Part shown: positions 44,968 to 55,400 of the stretch, piece by piece
How the letters are laid out: every line of letters starts with the position of its first letter
How positions within the stretch are numbered: position 1 is the first letter of the stretch
Origin: REEB95 sp963785735
GTDB taxonomy: Bacteria; Pseudomonadota; Alphaproteobacteria; ATCC43930; CGMCC-115725
Reading direction: 5' to 3'
DNA: 64,000 nucleotides
NCBI GenBank assembly: GCA_963785735.1
Contig: CAWAWJ010000001.1
Coordinates: 434,001-498,000 of the forward strand
The notes under the pieces: model-generated
Told to the model about the DNA's origin: nothing
The model's input: the letters and a program-made list of their open reading frames with translations, nothing else
Database searches by the model: none
Position numbers and translations under genes: made by a program

Positions 44968-46419
44968 GTGACCGCTCAACCGAAAAAAGAACTGGGGTTA
45001 TGGATCGTCTTCCTGGGTTTGTGCGCGGTTGCCGCCCTCGCACCGCTGCCCTTTGGCTTGGCCAGGCCACTGGCGTGGGATGCGGCGGGGCTCGCGGTCG
45101 CGCTTCTGCTCTTGGCCTTTCTCCTCGCCGGCGACCGCGCTTCCGCCGGGCTTAACTTGAACCTAACCGGGCCTGCCTGTCTCTTCGGCGTCGTCATCGC
45201 CTTGATCGCCTTTCAGACCGGCAGCTGGGTTTCGACGGCTTGGTGGAATCCGTTGTGGGGCATGGCCGCGGATACGCTGGGGATGCCGCTTCAAGGATCG
45301 GTCACCATCGACCGGTATGCGGCTTGGGTCGTCATATTCAGGCTGTCGTGTTACGCCGGGACGTTTTTCCTCGCCTTCGCTTTGTGCCAGAACCGCGACC
45401 GCGCCCATCTGGCGCTGAAAACTCTGGCTTTTGCGGGAACCGCTTACGCGATCTACGGGCTCTTCGTCTATTGGACGGGAAACAAGACCATTTTATGGTT
45501 CCACAAATGGACTTACACGCTCGATTTGACGGGACCCTTCGTCAACCGCAATTCCTTCGCCACTTATCTGGGATTGAGTCTTGTCGCCATGTTCGGCCTG
45601 TTTTTCGATTCCTACAAGGATCTGCGTCTTTATGGCGACCGCCGCGCGCGGTTGAAGATGACGATTGAATTCGTCAGCGGCCATGCCGGATTGGTGGCAT
45701 CCCTTTTCATCCTCTCGACCGCGTTGATTCTCACGCATTCGCGTGCTGGAAATCTTTCGACGCTCGCAGGCGTGTTCGCCCTGATCTTCGTCATGGCGTT
45801 CGCGCCGAGCCTGAAGCGGTACGGCAAGTTGGGCTGGATTGTGGTAACGGTGTTTTTGGCGATCGTGGCCTTTTTTATCAGCGGCGCCGGCACCCTCGAC
45901 CGGTTTTTGGATGTCGTTTCGGATGGCTCCGGGCGTCTTACGGTCTACCAAACGACATTGCAAGCGATCGCGGACTATCCCGTTTTCGGCACGGGCGCCG
46001 GATCCTTCGCCGATATTTTCCCGGTTTATCGCCCGGAAACGGTCCGGGACTATTACGACATGACGCATGACGACTATCTGCAAAATATGCTCGAACTCGG
46101 CATTCCAGCTTCGCTGTGCTTTTTCGCCGCGGTCGGATGGCTGATCGCGACCTGTCTGCGCGGCGTGCGCATCCGGCAGCGCGACGCGATCTATCCGTGC
46201 GTGGCGGTGGCGGCGACCGTTTTGGTTGGTTTGCACGCGACAGTCGATTTCAGCCTGCAGATTCCGGCGGTGACCATAACCTATATGGTTTTGCTGGGGA
46301 TCGGCGTCGCGCAATCCCGCTCATCGCGTCTCATATCCGTTGCAAAACCTATCGACCCTGATCGAGGGCATTCTGAAAAGCCCGATAGCCTTCTGGATCA
46401 ATCAGCAGCGCAACCTTGA
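44968..46419 (+). CDS. O-antigen ligase/polymerase family membrane protein
   Basis: 483 residues with about eleven hydrophobic helices. The Wzy_C/WaaL-like domain is recognisable from TGPFVNRNSFATYLGLSL, LTHSRAGNLSTLAGV and the periplasmic-loop motif GTGAGSFADIFPVYRP followed by THDDYLQNMLELG (the HD-Y-L region seen in exopolysaccharide ligase-like proteins). It begins with GTG. It probably polymerises or ligates the glycan of this locus, in parallel with the protein at 26678. Its 3' end overlaps the convergent gene at 46349 by about 70 bases. Confidence 0.87.
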   Translation: MTAQPKKELGLWIVFLGLCAVAALAPLPFGLARPLAWDAAGLAVALLLLAFLLAGDRASAGLNLNLTGPACLFGVVIALIAFQTGSWVSTAWWNPLWGMAADTLGMPLQGSVTIDRYAAWVVIFRLSCYAGTFFLAFALCQNRDRAHLALKTLAFAGTAYAIYGLFVYWTGNKTILWFHKWTYTLDLTGPFVNRNSFATYLGLSLVAMFGLFFDSYKDLRLYGDRRARLKMTIEFVSGHAGLVASLFILSTALILTHSRAGNLSTLAGVFALIFVMAFAPSLKRYGKLGWIVVTVFLAIVAFFISGAGTLDRFLDVVSDGSGRLTVYQTTLQAIADYPVFGTGAGSFADIFPVYRPETVRDYYDMTHDDYLQNMLELGIPASLCFFAAVGWLIATCLRGVRIRQRDAIYPCVAVAATVLVGLHATVDFSLQIPAVTITYMVLLGIGVAQSRSSRLISVAKPIDPDRGHSEKPDSLLDQSAAQP

Positions 46420-47027
46420 TAGGAACCGCAAAGACGCCGGAATCTTGCCGCGCCAGCGCGACGAGTTCCTCGCGGATGCGTATCCCACGCCAGACGGACC
46501 TGGCCGTTCCACATGCGCCGGTCGTCTTCGTCGAGCACATCCCACAGCAGAAGTCCAAGATCGCAACGCCACAGGCTTATTTCCGGATCGGCATTGTCGA
46601 TCAGCATCGAGGTCGCAAGCGCCCGTTTCGCTTTGAGCCTGTCGCCCGAGACTATCAGGGTTTGCGATAGGGCGGCCCAGGCATAGGCATTGGCCGGCGA
46701 GCGCGCGAGCCCGTCGGTGAGGTCGTTAAGCGCGCGTTTCAGCTGATCTTGGTCGATCGCGTCACCCGAGCCGATCGCCAGGCGGTAGCGCAATATGCCG
46801 GCGCGAATCCGTGCTTTCGGATCGCCAATCCAGGCATCGGCCTTTTCCAGAAGGGCTGCGTTGGCCGCCGCCTCGTCGGGCGAGGCCGGGCTTTCCTTGC
46901 CCAGGCGGTCGGGCGCGTCGCCGGTCATGAGCCACAGAACCGAATCGACGGTCTGTGGTATGCCCAAGGCCAGCAGTAAAAGCGCTAGCGCTACGGGCAG
47001 TGCTTTTGACTTAAGAGGGATCGACAC
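46349..47027 (-). pseudogene. TPR-like membrane-anchored protein with C-terminal frameshift
   Basis: As it stands the frame 46398-47027 gives 209 residues: an N-terminal hydrophobic anchor (LPVALALLLLALGIPQTV), then helical repeats with a TPR-like NAYAWAALSQTLIVSGD. The tail after WNGQVRLAW turns into Arg-rich antisense-like sequence. The other frame continues sensibly instead: IRIREELVALARQDSGVF, then VALLIDPEGYRAFQNAL, ending at 46349. One extra G in the GGG near 46490 explains the switch. Either the gene has just been broken or the base is a sequencing error. It overlaps wzc by 17 bases on the same strand, so it belongs to the export operon. Confidence 0.6.
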
Positions 47028-49386
47028 GATCGTCGGGTGAAACCTTTTGCTTTTGCCGTATCTGTTCCCACGACTTCGTTAGCGCGCTTTCCTTGTCGCC
47101 TTTGCGACTGTTGCTGTTGCCGTAGCTTCCGTATCGACCGTCGCTGCCGTAATAACCATAATAGTATCCGGGATCGCCGTAGCCGTAGGTCGAATGCTTG
47201 CGCATGTCGACGCGCGCCAGCACGACGCCGGCGAGCTTGCCGCCAAGCGTGCGGAACGATTTTAACGCTCCCATCACCACCTGCCGCGGCGTCTTGCCCC
47301 AGCGCACCAGGAATATGGTGGCATCGGCGATATGCGACAGCACGACAGCGTCCGACACGGCCAAGAGCGGCGGCGTGTCGAGCACGATAAAATCGTAGCG
47401 GTCGCGCATGACGTCTATCACCGCCTTCATGTGTTTCGAACCCAACAAATCCTGGGGATTGGGGGTGCCGGACGGCGTCGTGATGTAATGCAGTCCGGAT
47501 TTCGCATCGACCCGGATGGTTCTAGATTTGTTGGCGTTGTCGTTGAAGAAATCCAATAGGCCCGGCTTGGGGTCGACGTCGAATTCCTTGGCGATCGACG
47601 GCCGGCGCAAATCGCAATCGATCAGCAGCGCCCGGCCGCCGGATTTGGCCACGCTGCGTGCCAAGGACAGGGCGAACACCGTCTTGCCTTCTTCCGGCAG
47701 GGATGACGTCACCACGACCACCTTGGGCGGATTGTCCACGTCCGAATATCGGAGTGCCGTGCGGATCGACCGGATGGATTCGGCGTAGGAGGATACCGGC
47801 CGCTCGACGACGATTTCATGCGCCGGCGCGCCGTCGAACAAGGCGGGCTCCAGTCCCAAGACCGGCACCTGCGTCAGTTTTTCGAACTGCTCGCCGGTCT
47901 GGAATCCAACGTCCAGACGCTCCATGCCGAAGGCCGCGAAAACGCCGACGATGATGGAACTGAAAAACACGAAGCTGATCAGCATGCCCCGTTTCGGAAA
48001 GGAGGGCGCGCCCGGCACCAGCGCTTCCGATACGATGCGCGCATCTGGCTGCTGGATATCCTGTTGCGACGAAGTCTGCTTAAATCGGTTGAGAAAATTC
48101 TCGTACAGCGTGCGGTTCGCATCGGCTTCGCGTTGCAGTTGGTTAAGCTGGACTTGCGCGTCGTTCTGCTGCTTGGATTGCAGATCGGCCAGGCTCTGGC
48201 GCAAAGACGAGGCCTTCGCGCGCGCGGCGGCAACATCGCCTTGCATCTCCTCCAAGATCCGGTTGATTTCGTCCTGGATTTTAAGTTCGAGATCCTTTTC
48301 CTGCGCCTTGATATTGATCATCGCCGGGTGCTCGGGCTTATAGCGGGTCGCCAGATCGGCCTCGCGGGTCAGAAGCCCAGTTTCCTGGATGCGTAGGTTT
48401 TGTATGAGCGGCGAAGACATGACCTGAGCCGCAGCCGACATGCCGCCGGTTTTCAGGGAGGTCTGCACTTGCTGGAGGCCTGCTTCTTTTTGCGCGAGAT
48501 CGGCAGAGGCCAGGACGAGTTGGGTGTTAAGCTCGGAAACCTGCTGCGTGTTGAGGGTGCTGCCGCTGGTTTGCGTCAAATTGTGCGCGGCGGCGAATTG
48601 CTGTACGGCCTGGTCGCTCGCCTCCACCTTGGCCTGAAGATCGGTCAAATTCTCGTTGAGCCAGGCGTTCGCCCGTTGGACGGCTTGGAATTTCGCGTTG
48701 AGCTGGGCGTCGAGATAGGCGTTCGCATAAGCATTGGCGAGGGTTGCCGCGAGTCTCGGGTCTTCGGACTCCACGCCAATTCTCAGAATGTAGGAGCGCC
48801 CGTCATTGGTGACGTCCAAATGCCCCTGCAAGGCACCCGCGACGGAGAGCAATTCAGCCTGTCGGGGATCGAGCTCGGGGGCGTTGGGCACGGCGGCGAC
48901 AAACAGCGATTTCACCGTGCCGACGGCCCAATGAACCGGCGCCATGATCTCGGTGAACAGGGTCGGACTCTGCAGGCGGTAATTAAATTCGGGCACGGCG
49001 ATCAAATTGGTTTTCTTGACGACGTCCTCGGCGATGGAATTGGATTTGAGAACTTCGATTTCGCCGCGCAAAACCGCGTAATCGGCGGGGAGGCCGGAAA
49101 TCACGGATTGAATGTCGGTGATCTGGGTTTGACGCGCATTCAGCAATACCGCTGTTTCCGCCATATACCGCGGCGTCAGTTGAAATACATAAGCCGAGCC
49201 TACCAACGTGATGACCGCGATGCAGGCAAGAATGACGGAGCAGCGGCGGCGCAGAACGCTGAGCACGGCACGAAGATCGACGCCTTCGCCGTCGCCCCCA
49301 CCCGAGAATCCAGCAAGGCTGGCCAACCGCTTCACGCGATTGCCGCCCTCGGGCCCTTGCGGCCGAGAATACTCGGTCGTATCCAT
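47011..49386 (-). CDS. Wzc-type polysaccharide co-polymerase and BY tyrosine autokinase
   Basis: 791 residues. The Wzz domain begins VDLRAVLSVLRRRCSVILACIAV (first membrane helix), a long coiled-coil periplasmic region spans about residues 190-430, and the second helix lies near 455-475. The cytoplasmic CpsD/CapB-type kinase follows: Walker A SSLPEEGKTVFALSLA, Walker A' ALLIDCDLRRPS and Walker B FIVLDTPPLLAVSDA. The C terminus has a dense tyrosine cluster (YGYGDPGYYYGYYGSDGRYG), the autophosphorylation tail. It controls chain length and export together with the Wza-like protein 102 bases upstream. Confidence 0.95.
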   Translation of the reverse strand: MDTTEYSRPQGPEGGNRVKRLASLAGFSGGGDGEGVDLRAVLSVLRRRCSVILACIAVITLVGSAYVFQLTPRYMAETAVLLNARQTQITDIQSVISGLPADYAVLRGEIEVLKSNSIAEDVVKKTNLIAVPEFNYRLQSPTLFTEIMAPVHWAVGTVKSLFVAAVPNAPELDPRQAELLSVAGALQGHLDVTNDGRSYILRIGVESEDPRLAATLANAYANAYLDAQLNAKFQAVQRANAWLNENLTDLQAKVEASDQAVQQFAAAHNLTQTSGSTLNTQQVSELNTQLVLASADLAQKEAGLQQVQTSLKTGGMSAAAQVMSSPLIQNLRIQETGLLTREADLATRYKPEHPAMINIKAQEKDLELKIQDEINRILEEMQGDVAAARAKASSLRQSLADLQSKQQNDAQVQLNQLQREADANRTLYENFLNRFKQTSSQQDIQQPDARIVSEALVPGAPSFPKRGMLISFVFFSSIIVGVFAAFGMERLDVGFQTGEQFEKLTQVPVLGLEPALFDGAPAHEIVVERPVSSYAESIRSIRTALRYSDVDNPPKVVVVTSSLPEEGKTVFALSLARSVAKSGGRALLIDCDLRRPSIAKEFDVDPKPGLLDFFNDNANKSRTIRVDAKSGLHYITTPSGTPNPQDLLGSKHMKAVIDVMRDRYDFIVLDTPPLLAVSDAVVLSHIADATIFLVRWGKTPRQVVMGALKSFRTLGGKLAGVVLARVDMRKHSTYGYGDPGYYYGYYGSDGRYGSYGNSNSRKGDKESALTKSWEQIRQKQKVSPDDRVDPS

Positions 49387-49471
49387 GGAATAATGCCGCC
49401 TTGTAGTCTTCGTATGTTGTGTAAAACTATACCTGTTTATTTCACGAATTACGACGAGTTAAACGAAGCCA

Positions 49472-49483
49472 TTAACCGGTTAA
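49472..49483. promoter_or_regulatory. Perfect palindrome TTAACCGGTTAA before wzc
   Basis: A 12-base perfect palindrome in the 102-base AT-rich gap between the wza-like stop and the wzc start. TTAACC resembles the half-site recognised by the alphaproteobacterial regulator CtrA, although the spacing here (N4 between TTAA halves) is not the classical N7. It may be an operator for wzc; binding is not shown by sequence alone. Confidence 0.35.
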
Positions 49484-49488
49484 CCAAA

Positions 49489-50046
49489 CTAAAAAATTTT
49501 CTGGGTGACACGAATAATATCGCCCGGCATCACGCGGTCGTTCTCGCCTATTTTTTGTTCCGCCGCCGAGGGATTGTCGGCATGTTTGACAACAATGTCG
49601 CTGCGGTCGCCACGCGGCGTATAACCGCCCGCCAGCACCACCGCGTTCAAGACGGTCATGCCGTTCATGTAGGGGTAACTGCCCGGACGATTGACTTCCC
49701 CTAGGATGAAAAATGGGCGGTAATTGAGCACGTCGACATTGACCCGCGGATTAACCAAATAATTGGCGCCGTATTTCTGCGTGATGGTTTCCTGGGCCTG
49801 GGCGGGAGTTAGGCCCACGACATGGACCGGGCCGATAAGGGGCAGCGAGGCGAAACCCTGGTCGTTGATGTCGAAATCGCCGCTTAGATCCGGTTCGTTA
49901 AAAACCGTGATATGGACTCTGTCGCCGACGCCCAGGGTATAAGCGTTCGCGGGCGCGTTCTGCGCCTGCGTGGCGAGCGTTGAGCCAAGTCCGCCCAGAA
50001 TCAAGAAAACAGCCAGAAGCAGGAAACGGGCGGCCGGCTTCGTCAT
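49489..50046 (-). CDS. Wza-like polysaccharide export protein (Poly_export/SLBB)
   Basis: 185-residue periplasmic/outer-membrane export protein. It has a signal peptide (FLLLAVFLILGGLGSTLATQAQ, cleavage probably after AQA), then the Poly_export domain YTLGVGDRVHITVFNEPDLS and ASLPLIGPVHVVGLT, and one SLBB domain (FFILGEVNRPGSYPYMNGMT). There is no lipobox Cys, so it is the short non-lipoprotein form that works with a separate barrel, here the neighbour at 50097. It lies 50 bases downstream of the barrel gene and 102 bases upstream of wzc. Confidence 0.93.
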   Translation of the reverse strand: MTKPAARFLLLAVFLILGGLGSTLATQAQNAPANAYTLGVGDRVHITVFNEPDLSGDFDINDQGFASLPLIGPVHVVGLTPAQAQETITQKYGANYLVNPRVNVDVLNYRPFFILGEVNRPGSYPYMNGMTVLNAVVLAGGYTPRGDRSDIVVKHADNPSAAEQKIGENDRVMPGDIIRVTQKIF

Positions 50047-50096
50047 TCGGGGATGACCTTATTATTTATTGTATTCGGAAGCTTTTTCAGAAGCGT

Positions 50097-51392
50097 TTAT
50101 AACTGATTATGCAAGCGCAGTTCAATAACCTCTCGGTCCAAATTGACGTTGGGCACGTTCGAATCCCGGTGGGTGTAAATGCCGTTGAGCTCGAGCGACA
50201 AGCGACGATTGAGTAGGTATCGTGCGCCGATCGTTCCGTTGTAGTTGTTGTCGACGCGGCTGATCCCGCTGAATTGGTCCTGGCCATATCCGATGGCCGC
50301 ATTGAGCAGCACGTTGCGCAAAAGCTCGTGTTCGACCGAAAGGCTCCCCTCCAGATCGACGATACCGGAAGCGGGCTCGACCGTCGTCTGATCGACCGTG
50401 CGGCTCGCCAGTAATTTGAGGGAGGTGAGCGCGCTGACGTTCCAGAGGAGGTTTGCGCCGACGGTTGGACCATACGCATTGCTCAGGCGGTGGTCCTCGA
50501 CTTCCTGCCGAAAATAACCGGCGAAGACCTCGCCGTTGAGCGCGGCGCCGAGATTGATCGCGGTACCGATATCGCCTTCGTAGCCATGCGAACTGTGATT
50601 GATACCGTAAGGATCGAGGCTGACATATTGGTTTTCGTTGAGTGGCGTCTGGAAAAAAGCGTGGTACCCCGGCGCGATCTCATAAGTGACCCGCGGCGTC
50701 ACCTTATAGCTGATGTAGTTGCGGTAACTTTGGGGTATGAGCAGGCCGGTGCTGGTCACGTCGTTGTCGTAACTGTAGGAATCGACCGCCGTGTTGACGC
50801 GCAAGGCGATTAATCCCGTGTCGTGCACGAACCCCAGATTGCCGTCGATGACGTGGTATTCGGTCGGACTTTTGGCGTTGACGACGGCGTTGGGGGAGCT
50901 ACGTTCTTCGTGCAAGATCTGGAGACCGCCGCCGCCGGTTAGATAAATGCCGCGCTCGATGTCGAGCCTGCCTTCCGCCGCTCCCGTGACGTTGTTGACG
51001 TTTTCCGAACCATACGTATTGTAAATCTTGGATTGATCCGAAAACAAAAGATTGAGCGCGTGATTGCTCCAATCCGAACTGACATTCAGCCGTGGCGCGA
51101 TGGTCGTGTATCGATCCGAAGAATCGCGTGTTGGCGTCGCGTAGACGTTCGAATCCCAACTCTCCATCACGTCGGCAGAGGGCAGGATCAGGAATGAGCC
51201 CGCCCGCAAGCCAAGCGCGTCGTAATCCGGATGGGCGTGTGCGAAGACGCTTTGCCGTTCGGGTATGGACGCCTCGGGTGCCGGGATCGTTTGCGCCTGG
51301 GCCTTGGCCATCGTCAAGCAAAGGCCGAAGGTGACCAGCACAACCCGGTAACACACCGCTTTCCGCTGCTCCGTCACTCCTGTGATCTCCAA
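50097..51392 (-). CDS. Outer-membrane beta-barrel protein of the exopolysaccharide export system (BBP2-like)
   Basis: 431 residues. An N-terminal hydrophobic stretch (VVLVTFGLCLTMAKAQAQ) acts as signal peptide, followed by alternating amphipathic strands rich in Tyr/Asn and ending with LRLHNQL. The VMESWDSNVYATPTRDSSDRY start of the barrel and the general pattern match the putative beta-barrel porin 2 family, often adjacent to wza/wzc-like genes. It probably forms the outer-membrane pore for a Wza-like protein that lacks its own anchor. First gene of the export operon. Confidence 0.85.
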   Translation of the reverse strand: MEITGVTEQRKAVCYRVVLVTFGLCLTMAKAQAQTIPAPEASIPERQSVFAHAHPDYDALGLRAGSFLILPSADVMESWDSNVYATPTRDSSDRYTTIAPRLNVSSDWSNHALNLLFSDQSKIYNTYGSENVNNVTGAAEGRLDIERGIYLTGGGGLQILHEERSSPNAVVNAKSPTEYHVIDGNLGFVHDTGLIALRVNTAVDSYSYDNDVTSTGLLIPQSYRNYISYKVTPRVTYEIAPGYHAFFQTPLNENQYVSLDPYGINHSSHGYEGDIGTAINLGAALNGEVFAGYFRQEVEDHRLSNAYGPTVGANLLWNVSALTSLKLLASRTVDQTTVEPASGIVDLEGSLSVEHELLRNVLLNAAIGYGQDQFSGISRVDNNYNGTIGARYLLNRRLSLELNGIYTHRDSNVPNVNLDREVIELRLHNQL

Positions 51393-51501
51393 CCCTGAGT
51401 ACCGCGCGCGCCGCGCGCCGGCGGCCTGATCGCGGCATGCCCGTCACGCCGCGGCGCAAATATTCTCCGGCCAGGCTGGTAGGGTCAAGGTATTGTCGTG
51501 A

Positions 51502-51526
51502 TTTACTGTAATAAAAACATAGTAAA
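51502..51526. promoter_or_regulatory. AT-rich promoter region with inverted repeat TTTACT/AGTAAA
   Basis: The region upstream of the outer-membrane barrel gene (about 51490-51600) is strongly AT-rich. It holds TTTACT at 51502-51507 and its complement AGTAAA at 51521-51526, separated by 13 bases. It probably contains the promoter of the export operon and perhaps an operator. No exact -35/-10 assignment is justified. Confidence 0.35.
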
Positions 51527-51669
51527 ATTAAACGACACGCTGTAAAGAATCTCCATAACCGCCAATTGTCACAGTAAAGCTACTTTCAAATACTTGGATA
51601 GGAGGCCGGAGAGCGGCGCGCGGCTACGGGCCGGCACGCCTATAGTGCCGGCACAGCGCATGCGGAAAT

Positions 51670-52206
51670 TCAGTATGGGCTGACGACCTGATTGTTGACG
51701 ATACCCAGCCCCGGGTCATTTTGGAGCGTATTCATTTGTGCCGGGGTGAGATTTAACTGCGTCTTGCCTTCGACCTGAACCAGGGTCTGGTTGATCATCG
51801 CGCCGATTTGCTGGTTGGTCAGCTGACCGGGCCCTCCCGTGGGCAGCGCCTCGAGCGCGGCGATCCCCGCCAGGGTGACGGTGACGGCCGCCGATGATCC
51901 GCTGTTAACTGACACCGCCGTGGCCGCGACGCTGATGATGCCCGGCGCGAGGGTGGGATCGCCGGTGACGGCGTATTTGGCGATCGCACTGGCGTCGGTC
52001 GGGTCGCCCAACACCGCCTGATAAATGTATTGGAGTAGCGTGACGTTATTATGCGCACTGATATCGGCGGAGATCTGCGCCTCGATCGTCGATAGGGACT
52101 GCGCCTGAGCGGGCGCAATGAGTGAAAAATGCCCGGGCCGCGATACGCCCAGCAACGTCAAAATACCAAAAGAAATTGCAAATAGCGCGCGCACTATAAA
52201 CTTCAC
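51670..52206 (-). CDS. Secreted protein of unknown function
   Basis: 178 residues with a clear signal peptide (MKFIVRALFAISFGILTLLG, cleavage likely after APAQAQ). The mature part is Ala/Thr/Val-rich with a helical block IEAQISADISAHNNVTLLQY, a central stretch SSAAVTVTLAGIAALEALP, and QLTNQQIGAMINQTLVQVEG. No family is recognised. It lies between the export operon and the PEP-CTERM protein, both on the same strand, so it may be a matrix or secretion-associated protein. Composition is normal for the region. Confidence 0.7.
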   Translation of the reverse strand: MKFIVRALFAISFGILTLLGVSRPGHFSLIAPAQAQSLSTIEAQISADISAHNNVTLLQYIYQAVLGDPTDASAIAKYAVTGDPTLAPGIISVAATAVSVNSGSSAAVTVTLAGIAALEALPTGGPGQLTNQQIGAMINQTLVQVEGKTQLNLTPAQMNTLQNDPGLGIVNNQVVSPY

Positions 52207-52463
52207 GCCGCACTCCCATTATTGCTTTGAGCCATCATTACCCCAGGTGCCAACTGGGTCAAGGACCTTGCTGAAACTCCTGGCATAATCCTTTGTTCCG
52301 ACGCGATAGTTGGACACCTTCCGCCGCGCCCGGCGGCCCCGCCCGGAAGATGTACGGTATCGCCGCGTAGGCTAATCTTTACACCGTGTCGGAAAATCTT
52401 ACTGTCCGCCGATCAGCCGTTTCGCAAACGGCGCGGTCAAGCGCCAAGACCCGCCTCCGGTTT

Positions 52464-55400
52464 TCAGGCGGCTAGCTTGCCAAGGTCGGATGGCTTGACG
52501 ATCCGGTTCATCGCCGTTGCGCCGTCTCGCCGGCGGCGTTGGAAACAGGCCATGCCGAGGAGCGCGCTGCCGAAGAGCAGCCAGGTCGAGGGCTCGGGCA
52601 CGGCGTAGCCGTAGAGCATGGCCAGCTCGATGCCGCTCGACGACGCGGTGAGGAGGTCGAGATTGGCGGTGACGTCGAAGGCGCCGGTCAGGCTCAGGGG
52701 CAGGCCGCCGAGGACGAAGACTTGGTTCTCGAGCGCGGTGAGCGCGGCGGAGAGCGAAGCGAAGATCTGGTCGTCGACCTTGACCGTGCCGCCGCCATTG
52801 TAGCTTTCGGTGAAGTAGAACTCGACCTGACCGGTGTTGGTGCCGAAAGACTGGCCGCCGAGGATGGTGGCGACGATCTGACGGCCATTCACATTCGAGG
52901 CCACGTCGTTGAACTGGACCGTCGAGGCGTAGCTTTGCGGGGTCGCGGAGCCGCCGGAGGCAACGCTCAACACCGCCGAACCGACCACATGGGCGTTGGG
53001 GTTGTTGTTCGGGTTGACGGGAGTGTTCCAGACCCTGTTCGCCGTCGAATAGGTGGCATAGGTCGTCGCCAGCGAAGCGTTGCTCGGGGCGAGATTGGCC
53101 GCGACATAGGAATTGGCGCTGTTCGGCACGCTCGCCAGCGACGTATAGGGCGTGATCAGCTGTTCGACCGGGCCGCCCAGCGAGGTGACGGTTTGCGCGG
53201 CATTCGAGCCGGTGACCGGGGCCGAAGCGAAGCCCTGGACCGAGGGCGCGCTCGTGCCGGTGCTGGTCGAATAGGTCTGGCTTTGCGCGTTGACGGTGCC
53301 GCTGGCGCCGGAGCCCTGGGCGAGCGCCGTCGCGGTATTGGCGAAGGAGGTCGCATTGGCGGTGGCGTTGGCCGGGCCGCCAAGAAGGCTCGTGTTGCTG
53401 GCGCTGGCCGTGGCTTGGGCGGTGCCGCCCGTGCCGTTCGTGGTGCCGAGGCCGCCCAGGCCGCCGGTGGAAGTCGCATTGGCCGTGGCGGTGCTGCCCG
53501 CGCCGGAGGTGACGGAGGTGGCGGAGGAAATTCCCGCGCCGCCATTGCCGCCCGCCGCCGTGTTGTCGGCGCTGGCGCCGCCATTGCCGCCGGTGGAGGT
53601 CGCATTGGCCGAGACATTGCCGGTGCCGAGGAGGGCGTTCGAGGTCGCCTGGCCGAGGCCGCCATTGCCGCCCGCGCCCCCCGCCGTGCCGGAGCCACCA
53701 TTGCCGCCGGTCGCGATGGCATAGGAGCTGCCGGTCGGGCCGGTCAGGGTATCGGTGACATTGGCCGCGCCGCCGGCGCCGCCGGGGCCGTCATTGCCGC
53801 CATTGCCGCCGACGCCATAAGCGAGGCCGGAGGTGGCGGTGGAAAGGGTCGGGCTGACGCTGGATCCGGCCAGGCCCGCGCCGCCATTGCCGCCCAGCTG
53901 CGAGAAGGTGTTGACCACGCCGTGGCCGAAATTAGAGAGGATCGCGGTGTAGTCGCTGCCAGTAACGGTGTGACCCGAGAGATAGAGGTCGCTGCTGTTG
54001 CCGATGTTGAGCATCTGGGCGGTGCCGAAATCGCCGGCGATGGCGCCCGAGGCGTGGATGAAGTCGAAGCCGCCCGCGGCCAAGCCCGGAATTGTGGGAA
54101 CGACGGTGAGGGTCCCGCCGAGATTGGCGTTGACGGTGTTGATCGCGTCATAGCTCGTGCCACGGCCCGCGCCCATCGCGTCCATGTAGAGCGTGTTGGA
54201 CGAGGCGAAGTTCATGGTGCCGGTGCTGGTGATGAGCGTCGCGCTGCCGGTGCCGGCGGGATAGCCGCCGACCGGGTAGGGCGTGGCGAGGCCCGCCGCT
54301 GTTCCATTCGGGTTGGTGACCGGGGTCGCCGCCGGGTTGCCGGGCGACAGGCTGCCTTGGAAGGTGACCGTGCCGGCGTAGTTGCCGGTGCCCGAAACCG
54401 CGCCGGTGAGCGTGATGCCCGCGCCGGTGCCGGTGACGCCCGGGCCGGTAATGCTCGGCGTGTCGTTGTAGAGCGCGCCGTTGACCGTTCCGGAGCCGTT
54501 CAGATTGCCGTCGGTGATATTGGTCAGCATCTGCGTCCAGCTGCCGTTGACCGTGGTCTGGCTGCTCGGACCGCTTTGTGTGTAGGTGCCGTTGCCGCCG
54601 AGGCTGGCGTTCGCCTGGATGGTCACCGTGCCGCCGGTCTCGTTGGCGAACATGCCGTTGTTGGTGATCGCGCCACCGCCGGTGTAATTGGTGATGTTGC
54701 CGCCCGAGTTCGTCAGCGTGCCGGTGGCGTTGTTGCTGAACGTCGCGCCTGTCATGTTGGTGAGAATGCCGTAGTTCGCCATTTCGCCGTTCTGATTGGC
54801 CAGGCTGGCGTTGTTCTCGTTGGTGAACGTGCCGCTGTTGATGAAGAACGCGGTGTTGTTGATGAAAGATGCGGGGGCGCCGGAGTTGACGATCGTGCCG
54901 CCCCCTTGGTTTTGGAAATATGCGTAGGAGTCGTTGACGACCACGCCGTTGTTGGTCAGCAAGCTGCCCGGCTGGTTGAGGAAGGTGGCATTCGAGCCGG
55001 TGTTGTGAATGGCGTTCGTCGCCGTGCTGGTGTTGGTGATCGTGCCAGAATTGAAGAAATGGGCCGCGCCCGCGCCGGTCCCGTCGTTGACGATGGTGGC
55101 GCCGGTCTCGTTGGTGAGCGTGGCGCCGGTCCCGCCGGTGGAGAAGGTGGTCGTGCCGGTGGCGCCGCCGAGATTCTGGATCGAGGCGCTATTCTCGTTG
55201 GTGAGGCCGCCATTGTTGGTGATCATCGACCCGCCGCCGTTGGTCAGAATCGCCGAAGCGCCGCTGTTGTCGATGGCGTTCGACGCGGTGTTGTTGTTTG
55301 TGATCGTGCCCCCAGTCGAGTTGGTGAACGCGCCGTTGTTGGTGATCGTGCCGCTGGTCGTGTTGGCGATGTTGCCGCCGACGTTCTGCGCCGTGCTGGT

